Assembly: GCA_016875165.1 (NCBI GenBank)
Contig: VGSF01000001.1
Location: 1-64,000, forward strand
Origin: Deltaproteobacteria bacterium
Lineage (GTDB): Bacteria; Desulfobacterota; SM23-61
DNA length: 64,000 nt
Reading direction: 5' to 3'
Shown here: positions 33,881 through 41,924 of the stretch, one piece after another
Layout: each line of letters opens with the position of its first letter
Numbering within the stretch: position 1 is the stretch's first letter
Notes under the pieces: generated by a model
Told to the model about the DNA's origin: nothing
Database searches by the model: none
Seen by the model: the letters and a program-made list of their open reading frames with translations, nothing else
Made by a program: the position numbers and the translations under genes

Positions 33881-34278
33881 GATTGACTTGGATTAACATC
33901 CCAGCCCGAATATTCCGGGGAGACAAATCAAAGTCATCTATGGGGATCTGTTCTGCATTCGGAGGAACAACTTTCAAAATAGGTTCTGGGGCCGGTTTGT
34001 ATCTGGGATATCTAATATCATAGAAAATATCACAGGCCATATTTTTCCCGAAAAAACGAAGTCTTGCGTAAAATGGTAATAAATTTCAGAAATCCCTCTT
34101 CTCTCTCCTTTAGTCCGCCTGAGGCGGAGGGGTTGGGGGGGATTTGAAGCAAATTCCGGTTTAGTTCCGGTTAGGCCGGGTTGGGGTTTTTAATGCTATC
34201 CACTTCGGGTTTGGACAAACGTTCCTCGACATACACATTTTATTGTGGTAAAGGGTGTATTAGGTTAGGGGGTGGCCC
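33881..34278. other. Intergenic region with a G/C-rich repeat
   Basis: The first bases are the segment duplicated at 30.3 kb. Around 34115-34145, GTCCGCCTGAGGCGGAGGGG forms a small hairpin. I see no gene. Confidence 0.5.
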
Positions 34279-34488
34279 ATGAGAACGAACATCGTAATTG
34301 ATGACAAATTAATCAGACAAGGAATGAAACATACTGGAATTCGAACCAAAAAAGGGGTCGTAGACTTTGCCCTACGGGAGTTGATTAGACGCCGAGAGAG
34401 AAAGAAGATCCTGCTGCTTAAGGGAAAGCTGCATTGGGAGGGGAGTTTGGAGGAAATGAGGGGGTCTCGTTTTGGTGATATTGGTTGA
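34279..34488 (+). CDS. VapB-type antitoxin (DUF2191-like)
   Basis: The 69-residue protein starts MRTNIVIDDKLIRQGMKHTGIRTKKGVVDFALRELIRR, matching a ribbon-helix-helix VapB domain. The end (KLHWEGSLEEMRGSRFGDIG) is the expected toxin-binding tail. The gene overlaps the PIN gene by 14-17 bases. AGGGGGTGG acts as the ribosome site. This antitoxin is of a different family from the AbrB type at 30514, though it has the same place relative to the CYTH gene. Confidence 0.9.
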   Translation: MRTNIVIDDKLIRQGMKHTGIRTKKGVVDFALRELIRRRERKKILLLKGKLHWEGSLEEMRGSRFGDIG

Positions 34489-34873
34489 CACTTCCGTCTG
34501 GATTCAATTCTTCAATGGAATAGACACTGCTCCTTGCCGTTGGCTTGAAAGGCTAATCGAAGGAGAGGAGGATATTGGCATTTCTGAATATATCCTGACA
34601 GAGGTTTTGCAAGGGTTTAAACGAGATGAAGATTTTGAAATGGCGCGACAACGCCTTCTGCAGTTCCCAATTTTTTCTTTAAGCAGACTTGATTCTTATG
34701 TGAAAGCCGCTCAAATTTATCGAAGATGCCGTAAAGAAGGTATTACTATTCGTAAAACGATAGATTGCCTGATAGCCCAAACCGCCATCGAGCACAAATT
34801 GACTTTACTCCATCATGATGCCGATTTTGACCGCCTAGCTGCCATTTGCCCGCTCAGAATCTTTCGCGTGTGA
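34472..34873 (+). CDS. PIN-domain VapC toxin (second locus)
   Basis: The 133-residue protein has Asp6 in VDTSVWIQFF, Glu near residue 44 in ILTEVLQGF, and two late Asps in TIDCLIAQTA and LHHDADFDRL. These make up the PIN active site. The first codon is TTG at 34472, with GTG at 34475 as an equally possible start; both overlap vapB and suggest coupling. The ribonuclease is complete. It is not close in sequence to the PIN toxin at 30744. Confidence 0.88.
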   Translation: MVILVDTSVWIQFFNGIDTAPCRWLERLIEGEEDIGISEYILTEVLQGFKRDEDFEMARQRLLQFPIFSLSRLDSYVKAAQIYRRCRKEGITIRKTIDCLIAQTAIEHKLTLLHHDADFDRLAAICPLRIFRV

Positions 34874-34949
34874 GACCTTCAGAGCAAACCTTTTCTCAAT
34901 TCTTATTTGCTTATGCCCATTCTCTGATGTGAATTCTGGCTGATCAAAT

Positions 34950-35435
34950 CTATGTATGCTCCGGCGACCAAGTCCTTTTCACTCCGAGCTTCTCCATTAG
35001 CGCGGTCGCGATTGCCGTGCCTTCTTCCGGTTGTTGTCCTTCTTGGAGGACGACCTCCAGTTCAAGGAGACTTCCGAGGCCCTCTACCTCATCGAGGTGA
35101 ATTCTGGTCTGCCCAACCAGGAAAAGATGTCTTTTATTTCGGACGATTCCCTCAATTTCAAGGGCTTCTTGGAGAACCTTTTTGAGCCCATCAGGATCAT
35201 CGGTCGTAGAAAAAACATAATGGGATTGTTTTGGGCCAGGTTTATCCGGTCTTTCGTAATATATCAGCTCCCCCTGCGTGGCGGAGAAGCGACGGAGCTT
35301 GAGACGGCCTCGCTGGGAAGTAAAAAAAGTGTCCTCCTGAAGAATGCCCCCCTTATCCTCACCAATCTGCTCGGCTATCTGCCTGACTCGGGATGGGTCT
35401 GGCAAAAAAGCTTTTATTTCGATATTCGATGTCAT
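34950..35435 (-). pseudogene. Class IV cyclase-like CYTH protein, copy B, frameshifted end
   Basis: This 161-residue frame closely resembles copy A at 31266-31802 (NIEIKAFLPDPSRVRQIAEQIGEDKG and most of the later CYTH strands). Near the end the frame reads KLGVKRTWSPEHT and stops, while another frame gives DLVAGAYIDLI, as in copy A. About four bases seem to be lost after GTG, so the C-terminus is shifted. The core may still fold, but the copy is damaged or evolving. Confidence 0.7.
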
Positions 35436-35524
35436 TGAAGAATTCTTTGGTTGCCGATTTTGATATTAATTTCTGCCGATGATGATAAAGGGCATTTTAT
35501 TAAAAGCAATCCGAAAGGATGATC

Positions 35525-35827
35525 ATGAGCAGGCTAATTGCAATAGGCGATATTCACGGGAGATTTTCGAACTGGTTGAAGATGAACGGGGGGGACCAAA
35601 CCCTGGCAAGCTATAAAAGGGCGGGTCATTTTCTGAAAGTCCATCAGGAATTCTACATGAACACGCCTCTTTCCTGGGAGACGGAACAGTATTTTTTCTG
35701 CCATGCCGGGGTGCAGCCAAGGGTTCCTCTATCAAAACAGCGGCCCATAGATATGATTGAAATCAGGGAACCGTTTCTCTTAAGGAAAAGAAAATATGAT
35801 CATTCATTTAGAAAAGAAGGACATTAA
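35525..35827 (+). pseudogene. Internally deleted metallophosphatase fragment
   Basis: The start MSRLIAIGDIHGRF is the metal-binding motif of calcineurin-like (ApaH/PP1-type) phosphatases. The next residues read NWLKMNGGDQTLASY, which in full-length proteins occurs after the GDYVDRG and GNHE motifs, so the middle is missing. Later comes FFCHAGVQPRVPL, then a diverged end. Without GDxxDRG and GNHE it cannot be active. AAAGGA lies before the start. Confidence 0.7.
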
Positions 35828-35996
35828 AGAAGTTAGAGCAGAAGGCCTATTTTTACCCGTTGATGGTTCAATTTGTAAACTTGGTGCGGCAGCGGGAACA
35901 GCATTGAAACAATCTCTCCGCCCCAAAAAAATAAAGATTATTCGCATGGATATAATTGCCGCAATGGTATTTGGGGATTCGCAGTACAATAATTAA
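35796..35996 (+). pseudogene. Possible gene fragment, unknown
   Basis: A 66-residue frame reads MIIHLEKKDIKEVRAEGLFL, then PVDGSICKLGAAAGTALKQSL, and ends IIRMDIIAAMVFGDSQYNN. It overlaps the phosphatase fragment. The middle is compositionally protein-like and might come from a macro-type or TA-related domain, but I do not recognise it. Since every neighbour is broken, it is probably a remnant. Confidence 0.3.
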
Positions 35997-36403
35997 AAAG
36001 AACCCTGAAAGATTTCCGGGAAGCTCTTTAGAAGAAGAACATTGAGGGCTTTGAGAAAGGGCGGAAAAAAGCTAAAAACACCAGCTGGCCGCACACAACA
36101 TTGTCTATTTTTGCAGCTAACCGCCAGCTTCAATGCCTGAACCTCACGGCGAGGCCGATTTTGGGCCAGATCAAACGTCATTTGCAGGTTCAGCCAAAAC
36201 TCGGGCGTCGTTTTTAGGGCCTGGGATAATAGCTAAGCTGTTTCAGGAGTAACCCCACGCTTTCCGCGCACCAACTCATTGATCCGCTTTACAGGTACCC
36301 CGATATGGGCAGCGAAGGCCACCTGGGGAATCCCAAAAGGTTTGAGGAACTCCTCCGCAAGGATTTCGCCGGGGTGGGTAGGAATACGCTTTTCAGGAAC
36401 CAT
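35993..36403 (-). pseudogene. HigA-type antitoxin interrupted by one TAG codon
   Basis: The minus-strand frame starts with MVPEKRIPTHPGEILAEEFLKPFGIPQVAFAAHIGVPVKRINELVRGKRGVTPETA. This is the HigA/XRE addiction-module fold. A TAG at codon 57 (36235-36233) is followed by LLSQALKTTPEFWLNLQMTFDLAQN, exactly the family continuation, where the missing residue is normally Trp. A TGG-to-TAG change explains it. The frame past about codon 100 merges into remnant DNA. No HigB toxin adjoins it. Confidence 0.75.
36002..36080 (+). pseudogene. Antitoxin C-terminal remnant
   Basis: In one frame this reads TLKDFREAL, a TAG at 36029-36031, and then KKNIEGFEKGRKKAK. This is similar to residues 50-75 of the AbrB antitoxin at 39508 (TLREFRGAV... 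GGFEKERKKAK). No N-terminal DNA-binding part is seen. It is a remnant. Confidence 0.5.
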
Positions 36404-36408
36404 CTTCC

Positions 36409-36766
36409 TCATTCTTCCTGATTATCCACCATGCGGATTCTAAGCCGATTCTGTTCAGCGGTAATAATAGCGCCGGATTTCAAATCATTCTCATGAAGCT
36501 CTATGGCCTTCAGACAGATGGAGGCTTGTTGTCTGGAGGCAAGATTTACCAGGCGGATAATCCCAGAATGCGGTCTCTCATGGACAATAGCTAATTCGCC
36601 AAAGTCCTTGTCCAAAGTCACCAGAACCCGTCCTTCCTTATGGGCCCGTTTAAGGATTTCATCATCCCCAGGGTCTTCCTTTCAATCTCCTGCCCATACT
36701 ACTTCATGACCGGCGGCTCGTAATTCCTGGGCCACCCCATACGCACGTATCCAGGAGGATTTTCAT
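36409..36766 (-). pseudogene. DUF5615 PIN-like toxin, broken
   Basis: The frame starts MKILLDTCVWGG at 36766, a proper N-terminus, but then shifts frame. The next frame reads VAQELRAAGHEVVWAGD, hits TGA at 36684-36682 where Trp is normal, and continues KEDPGDDEILKRAHKEGRVLVTLDKDFGELAIVHERPHSGIIRLV. A frameshift and a nonsense codon therefore inactivate the gene. The intact C-terminal part, from 36621, has 70 residues. It overlaps its DUF433 partner by ATGA. Confidence 0.8.
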
Positions 36767-37014
36767 GCGCCTGTTCCAACGAAAAGAGGCTCCACCCTTT
36801 CATGGCTGACCATCCTGCGAGCATACACCAAGCAAGCCTGTATATCTTCCATCTCCAGCCAGGGATATCCTTTCAAAACCGTCTTGGGAGTATCCCCTGC
36901 CGCAAGCATCCCCAAAATATGCTCCACCGCAAGGCGGCGCCCGCGAATGATCGGCTTTCCACCGAAGATTTTCGGATTGACAGTAATTCTTTCTAATAAT
37001 TTATTCTCATCCAT
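36763..37014 (-). CDS. DUF433 antitoxin
   Basis: The 83-residue protein begins MDENKLLERITVNPKIFGGKPIIRGRRLAVEHILGMLAAGDTPKTVLKGYPWLEMEDIQACLVYARR, a whole DUF433 domain. The ATG at 37014 is preceded by AAGGAGG. Its partner, the DUF5615 toxin, is broken, so this antitoxin may be an orphan. It differs from the DUF433-like antitoxin at 32011, which carries an extra RHH domain. Confidence 0.87.
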   Translation of the reverse strand: MDENKLLERITVNPKIFGGKPIIRGRRLAVEHILGMLAAGDTPKTVLKGYPWLEMEDIQACLVYARRMVSHERVEPLFVGTGA

Positions 37015-37095
37015 AAACACCTCCTTGATTCGAATGAAGGTATCCTTTCCCCTTTTTCTCATCATGCTTTTTTTATCAGACCTAATTTTAATCAA

Positions 37096-37965
37096 GTTTC
37101 CAAAACCAGATTGGTTGCCCCTTGCCGGGCCTCCTCACAATACCCTAACCCTTGAACATAGCTAATTTTATCGTTTCAAGGGGAACAAAGCAACCCAGTA
37201 TTTTGGGTAGCAATGTTTATGGATGATAAACAGAATATTATCTTTATGGTTCTTCTCCCAAAAGTGTACTGGATTAAATGGTCAAAATATCAATAAGTTA
37301 TATTTCATCAAAAAAGTCAATGAAGACCAAAGCCATAGCAGATATTCCTTCCCCTTGATGGGGGAGGGTTGGGGTGGGGGTGAATAATGAATCCAGATTC
37401 CCCCTCCCCTTTATCCCCTCCCGCCAAGGGAGGGGATAATTACGGTAAAGCCTTTTTTCATGGAACACGCCGTCATTACTTGGCTTATTTAAGCGCTCAC
37501 TTTTGGGAGAAGAGCCATCTTTATTTTATCCTGTCCGGTAATTGTTCCTTTCGGAGCAATTGCTCCAAGCATACCCCTCCCCTTACTTCTATCTGCCCGT
37601 AGAAATCGTTTTTCAAATCACGCCTGTTGATTTCCCCCAAGAGAAAGGGGTCAAACCTGCACTGTTGACTAAGCGATTTATATTTGTGTGAAAAAAGGGT
37701 CAGCCATCGGTAATAAGGTATCGCTTAGGACGTGTGAGGGGAAGAGCCGTGCGGTACGTGCCCAATTTCGCATTTTAGAAACAGATTGATAAAATCGGCC
37801 AAAAAAGCTCGGGTTTCAAACTGCGGTTTTTCATTTAACGGAAAGAAGGGAGGCCAGGCAGGGTTCTATTCCGGAGGAATGTTGGTGAGCGAATTTGGTT
37901 AAAAGACGGGCAATCAGGGAGAAACGGTCCCCGGGAAAAACAAGGGGCGAGTGAGCGCCTGGGCG
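37096..37965. other. Intergenic region, 870 bases, repeats only
   Basis: Two inverted segments, 37248-37266 (GGTTCTTCTCCCAAAAGTG) and 37498-37516, with weaker similarity outside, suggest a MITE-like element of about 300 bases. CCCTCCCC-type repeats lie at 37358-37434. No credible gene or RNA was found. Confidence 0.5.
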
Positions 37966-39156
37966 CTAAATGGCATACCAGGGACGGACTGTGACGCCTT
38001 TGCGGGTAAAAGCCTCGCTGCCTCCGTACACGAGGGTTGCATTTTCCGGTGAAAGCCCGGCGAGTTTTGTCCACCAGAGAAGGCCGTCGAGCATGTCCGG
38101 GGACATGGTCAGGCTCGATTTGATCTCCACGGGATAGAGAAGCCCGGATTCCTCAATCAGGAGGTCGATCTCATGCCCTGTCCTGTCGCGCCAGAAGAAC
38201 AGAGGGGGCGTGCGGCGGTGGTGGAGATAGGATTTTACGATCTCTGCGACCACATAGTTCTCGAAGATGGCCCCTCGGAGCGGATGCGACACGACCTGGC
38301 CGGCATCTCGGATGCCGAGAAGCTGGCAAAGCAGGCCGGTATCGTGGAAGAACAGCTTAGGACTTTTAACCGCCCGCTTGTTGAAGTTTCGATAGTGGGG
38401 AGTAAGCAAGAACACAATGAAGCTTGTCTTCAACACGGAGACCCAGCGACGCGCCGTGTCCACGGAGACGCCGCAGTCCGAGGCCAGGCCCGAATAGTTG
38501 AGAAGCTGCGCGGATCGGCCGGCGCAAAGCGCCAGGAAGCGTTCAAAATTCTCCAGGTTCCCGATGTTCGATAGACTCCGCACATCGCGCTCGAGGTAGG
38601 TCTGGAGATAGTCGGGAAGCCAGACCTCGGGGGGTATTCCGCGGTCGTGGATCCGCGGGTAGAACCCCGTGCGCAGGGTCGGCCACAGGTCAAGATGCGT
38701 TGTCCGATTGCCGAAGAGCGCGGCGGGCGAGACCGGATCAGGCTGTTCCTGGTCCTCCAGTTCCGCCCGTGAGAATGGCATAAGGTTGAGGATGCCGCAG
38801 CGTCCAGCCAGCGTCTGGGATACCCGGCTCATGAGAAGGAAGTTATGGGATCCCGTTAGAATAAACCGGCCGGGTGTAGGGTTCTCGTCAACCGCCACCT
38901 GAATGTAGGAAAGCAGGTCGGGTGCATGCTGGATCTCGTCGATGATCAGGGGACCGCTGAACTGGGCCAGGAACCCGCGGGGATCTTCCCGAGCGAAGCG
39001 CCTCTGATCGATCGTTTCCAGGGTGACATAGCTATAGGAGGCAAAAGTTGCGCGGGCCAGAGTTGTTTTTCCGGACTGCCGCGGCCCGGTAAGGGTTAAG
39101 ACAGGATAATAGCGAGCGTCCCGTAGCAGGTAGGATTCTATCTGCCTCTTTTTCAT
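37966..39156 (-). CDS. DUF4143-type AAA ATPase
   Basis: The 396-residue protein has Walker A LTGPRQSGKTTLARATF near residues 21-37, Walker B GPLIIDEIQHAPDLL near residues 67-81 and sensor-1 RFILTGSHNFLL near residues 96-107. The C-terminal half carries the DUF4143 domain with FFHDTGLLCQLLG, GAIFENYVVAEI and FFWRDRTGHEIDLLIE, the latter like a restriction-endonuclease-type fold. Such proteins are common in accessory regions, and some are linked to toxin-antitoxin or defence functions. It stands alone here. Confidence 0.9.
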   Translation of the reverse strand: MKKRQIESYLLRDARYYPVLTLTGPRQSGKTTLARATFASYSYVTLETIDQRRFAREDPRGFLAQFSGPLIIDEIQHAPDLLSYIQVAVDENPTPGRFILTGSHNFLLMSRVSQTLAGRCGILNLMPFSRAELEDQEQPDPVSPAALFGNRTTHLDLWPTLRTGFYPRIHDRGIPPEVWLPDYLQTYLERDVRSLSNIGNLENFERFLALCAGRSAQLLNYSGLASDCGVSVDTARRWVSVLKTSFIVFLLTPHYRNFNKRAVKSPKLFFHDTGLLCQLLGIRDAGQVVSHPLRGAIFENYVVAEIVKSYLHHRRTPPLFFWRDRTGHEIDLLIEESGLLYPVEIKSSLTMSPDMLDGLLWWTKLAGLSPENATLVYGGSEAFTRKGVTVRPWYAI

Positions 39157-39507
39157 AATGCTAATTTACGATTAGATCGTAAAATTGTCAAGCAAATTTT
39201 TTACTGTCTGTTTGCCCATTGCTTTATGCTCTTTTGCAGAACCCGCAAAAATCGTTTCTGAGTGAATTTGCCGCGTGGGACGTTGATCAAAACATTCAAT
39301 GCTTCGAAGGTGGGGGGAGAGTGGTAGGTATAACTTATGAAATCCGCATCTTTGAAATATCGGAGAGTTTTATGATTCCGCGAAATCCCTTTGCCCGCTC
39401 CCTAACCTTCCGGATCGGAGCGTAAACAGAGAAAGTTATTTTTTATTGACTATCGCATATTTCTTACCTAAAATGAAGGGTAAGAAAAAGATTCAAAGGG
39501 GGGAAAA
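39157..39507. other. Intergenic region with a strong promoter
   Basis: This 351-base stretch holds the promoter at 39446-39474 and no gene that I can support. Confidence 0.5.
39446..39483 (+). promoter_or_regulatory. Promoter and likely operator of an AbrB/PIN operon
   Basis: TTGACT at 39446-39451 and TAAAAT at 39469-39474 are exactly 17 bases apart. The segments CTTACC and GGGTAAG flank the -10 box as an inverted repeat (39463-39484), fitting self-repression by the AbrB-type antitoxin. Confidence 0.65.
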
Positions 39508-39753
39508 ATGCTATCCACCGTTACTACTAAGGGGCAAGTAACCATCCCCAAAAAGATCCGCGATGCCATGCGGATAAGACCCAGTGACCGGGTTGAGTTT
39601 ATGCAAAATGGGGAGATTATTACCATCGTCCCGGTCAGGACCCTGAGAGAATTCCGCGGAGCTGTCCGGAAGTTGGGTGTCGGCGGTTTTGAGAAGGAGC
39701 GGAAAAAAGCTAAGACTTCCGTAGGCAGACGGGTTATCGAGGAAATGCAATGA
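39508..39753 (+). CDS. AbrB/MazE-type antitoxin (third PIN locus)
   Basis: The 81-residue protein begins MLSTVTTKGQVTIPKKIRDAMRIRPSDRVEFMQNGEIITIVPV, an AbrB swapped-hairpin domain, with a C-terminal tail GGFEKERKKAKTSVGRRVIEEMQ for toxin binding. GGGG precedes the ATG. The stop overlaps the ATG of the PIN gene (ATGA). A remnant of a similar tail lies at 36002-36080. Confidence 0.9.
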   Translation: MLSTVTTKGQVTIPKKIRDAMRIRPSDRVEFMQNGEIITIVPVRTLREFRGAVRKLGVGGFEKERKKAKTSVGRRVIEEMQ

Positions 39754-40160
39754 AAACCTTTTTTATGGACACGAACCTTTTTATCCGTTACCTGGTTAAT
39801 GATGACCCGGAAAAGGCTGATTGGGTGGAGAAGCTTCTCAAACAGGCGACGAGCGGGAAAATCCGGCTGGTAACGGCAGATTTGGTGATCGCTGAGGTTA
39901 TCTGGGTTCTGGAATCTGCCTATGGTTTAAAGAATGCCGAAATCACTCCCATGGTCAAAGGCATTCTCGCAACTCCAGGAATTGAGGTTACGAATGCGGA
40001 GTTGGTCGGCCGTGCCCTGGATTACTATGAATCATTGAATATTGATTTCATAGATGGGTACATTGCCGCGGTAATGGATAAAATGAAGGTTACGGAAATA
40101 TATTCGTTTGATATAAAGCACATTTCCAGAGTAAAGGAACTGAAGAGAATCGAACCGTGA
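39750..40160 (+). CDS. PIN-domain VapC toxin (third locus)
   Basis: The 136-residue protein has Asp7 in MDTNLFIRYL, Glu near residue 50 in VIAEVIW, Asp near residue 97 in DFIDGYIAAV, and Asp in YSFDIKHISRV. The PIN acidic set is complete. It overlaps the antitoxin stop by four bases, implying translational coupling. The RNA target is not known. Confidence 0.9.
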   Translation: MKTFFMDTNLFIRYLVNDDPEKADWVEKLLKQATSGKIRLVTADLVIAEVIWVLESAYGLKNAEITPMVKGILATPGIEVTNAELVGRALDYYESLNIDFIDGYIAAVMDKMKVTEIYSFDIKHISRVKELKRIEP

Positions 40161-40250
40161 GAATATATCCCTATGATGTTCATTGACAGAGGCGTGGCAA
40201 TCGTTTGGGGAATATCCTTTCTTATCCTATGATTTAACTGGAGTTGGTTT

Positions 40251-40406
40251 TCATTTCAAAGAATACGATTTGCATTTAGGGCATTGAGTCCTTCCGGGGC
40301 CGGCATGATCGTACCAGAACCACAGGCCGCATTTGGGGCAATATTTCACGCCCAAGTTTCCGGAATCCGTCTCTTTATCGCATATAGCGCATTTGACTTT
40401 GGCCAT
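40251..40406 (-). CDS. Small zinc-ribbon protein
   Basis: The 51-residue product has CAICDKETDSG, CPKCGLWFW and CPKCKSYSLK, giving three CxxC pairs that could bind one or two zinc ions. The start at 40406 is preceded by AAAAAGGAAAACG. Upstream frames add a basic leader, so I prefer this ATG. Similar small zinc ribbons are RNA- or protein-binding adaptors. The function is unknown. Confidence 0.6.
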   Translation of the reverse strand: MAKVKCAICDKETDSGNLGVKYCPKCGLWFWYDHAGPGRTQCPKCKSYSLK

Positions 40407-40469
40407 CGTTTTCCTTTTTCTGGGGGCTGGCTTATACTTTTGTTTTTCACAAATTCCCTTCATTGATCC

Positions 40470-40619
40470 TCAAGAAGCGGATCTTTCGTCTTCTTTTTCG
40501 TCTCCTTTTTCCTCTTCTTCCCTATCTTCTTCATCAAACAATTTATCCTGAATTTCTTTTTTCGCTTCCTTCTCCTTTTTCCCGATCCATGCTTCCTGGA
40601 TTTCAGCTTCCACCTCCAT
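40470..40619 (-). pseudogene. Acidic coiled-coil-like C-terminal fragment
   Basis: From ATG 40619 the frame encodes 49 residues rich in Glu, Lys and Asp (EIQEAWIGKKEKEAKKEIQ, then EEDREEEEKGDEKEDERSAS). The open frame continues upstream without a start into the end of a repeat at 40677, reading EVVPQIWQYSRKYYARPL. The mobile element seems to have replaced the 5' part of a gene. I do not recognise the family. Confidence 0.4.
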
Positions 40620-40676
40620 TAGGGGGCGGGCGTAATACTTCCTTGAATACTGCCAAATTTGCGGAACGACTTCACT

Positions 40677-40882
40677 TTGACACTCATAGGAATTGACCCA
40701 CTTATGCTAAGGAAAAATAACCCAGGCAGGAGTACTTCAGGTTATATAAGCATAGGTATAGCCACAATGCTTAAAAATCAGATAGTTGAGTGAAAATATT
40801 CTCATATTGCGCGCGCAATAATACACTTTTAGGGTGGGTCAATTCTATTGAGCATAAGTGGGTCAATTTAAGTGAGCGTTGA
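40677..40882. mobile_element. 206-bp element with 32-base inverted ends
   Basis: The left end (TTGACACTCATAGG then AATTGACCCACTTATGCT) and the reverse complement of the right end share the 18-base inner part exactly and half of the outer 14 bases. A second GTGGGTCAATTCTATTGAGC copy lies inside the right end. It resembles the repeated termini of IS21-type elements, but no transposase is present, so it is a MITE or solo relic. Confidence 0.55.
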
Positions 40883-40924
40883 GGTTAAAAGGGGTTTTCA
40901 TGTAAGCAATCCACTTTTGGAATA

Positions 40925-41059
40925 TCAGCCGCAAAAGGGGGTGAAATCAAAATGGAGATCCCCCATTTCTTCGGCAATGTCTTGATTTAAGAGAAGGGCT
41001 GGATAGAGCATCATGTTCCCATCTTCAGTGATATAGATTTCTAAACTTTCCTCGTCCAT
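40925..41059 (-). CDS. Small acidic protein (44 residues)
   Basis: The frame starts MDEESLEIYITEDGNMMLYPAL and ends DLHFDFTPFCG. AAGGAAAGGAAAGGAAAG lies directly upstream. It is located after the ImmA-like gene in the same direction, with 91 bases between. It is too small to assign, but its good ribosome site and position suggest it is expressed with that operon. Confidence 0.5.
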   Translation of the reverse strand: MDEESLEIYITEDGNMMLYPALLLNQDIAEEMGDLHFDFTPFCG

Positions 41060-41150
41060 CGCTTTCCTTTCCTTTCCTTTCGTTAACTGTTATGCAACGT
41101 TAAACATTGGCGACGCAAAATACCCTTCTGAAAAGCATCCAGCCTGGCTT

Positions 41151-41924
41151 TTAAGTATTGCTGCTTTTTGGCTTTCTTTCTCGGGAATTTTTGCAGAAAG
41201 GTTTTTTTGCTTGGAAACTCGAAGAAAGAGATAATCCGGTTTCGTTTACCAGCAAGCCGAGGTCCTCAAGACGATAGGCCATGGCCTCTTTGGAAACATT
41301 TTGAAATTGCCCGGCATCAATAACATTTTTGGCAATTTGATGAGCTGTATCCAGTGAGGGGTCAAGCGCCAGGGGGTTATTTCTTCCAAAGCAGCTATTC
41401 CGGTTGAAGATAACCAGCGGATCCCCCCCAAACACTTTATGAAATGCTTCCCGAACCGTTGGCCCGGGCATGATTAAAGAGGCGCTAAAATAATCGGCCT
41501 GCCATTCTCCCCTTGTTTTTGCAGCAGATACCCGGCATACAACCGGCGGATTTTTTTTAGTCACTGCATCAGGGGAATGCGCCGTCTGCTTAAAAAGATA
41601 TTTCCGATGAAGAACCCAATGGCCAACCTCGTGCCCGCAAGTAAAGGTGAATCTTCCTTGCCGGCCATCGAGAAGGGAACTGTTTATAACCATCCGCTTT
41701 TCTTCAACCCACGTGGCGCCGAGGACATCAGGGATGCCGAGCAGGTTTTCGAGCTTGTCATACTCAAGGGTGATGCCGAGATATTTCTCTACAATGGCCT
41801 CGACCGGGATGGGAGGAATAATTTCCCGACCACTGAAGTTTGCCCAATGGCGAAGAAGATCATTGGCCGCATTTTCAATCTGGGTTTGGGGAAGCCAGGG
41901 AACTTTAACCGTGTCAAGGATCAT
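41151..41924 (-). CDS. ImmA/IrrE-type metallopeptidase
   Basis: The 257-residue protein has an ImmA/IrrE zinc-peptidase core. FTCGHEVGHWVLHR (HExxH-type HEVGH) near residue 98 and the downstream ADYFSASLIMPGP segment (the third ligand region) are clear. ImmA peptidases cleave their XRE repressor partner when induced. The XRE gene lies immediately upstream and overlaps by four bases (ATGA), so the pair is a typical signal-controlled regulatory or TA-like unit. The end is basic. Confidence 0.85.
   Translation of the reverse strand: MILDTVKVPWLPQTQIENAANDLLRHWANFSGREIIPPIPVEAIVEKYLGITLEYDKLENLLGIPDVLGATWVEEKRMVINSSLLDGRQGRFTFTCGHEVGHWVLHRKYLFKQTAHSPDAVTKKNPPVVCRVSAAKTRGEWQADYFSASLIMPGPTVREAFHKVFGGDPLVIFNRNSCFGRNNPLALDPSLDTAHQIAKNVIDAGQFQNVSKEAMAYRLEDLGLLVNETGLSLSSSFQAKKPFCKNSRERKPKSSNT

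Noticed and set aside
37720-37800. Group II intron-like 3' end (GAGGGGAAGAGCCGTGCGG)
   Set aside because: The expected domain V pairing is not complete and no intron reverse transcriptase is nearby.
39219-39425. 68-residue + strand frame upstream of the AbrB/PIN operon
   Set aside because: It has no ribosome site, no recognisable motif and irregular composition.
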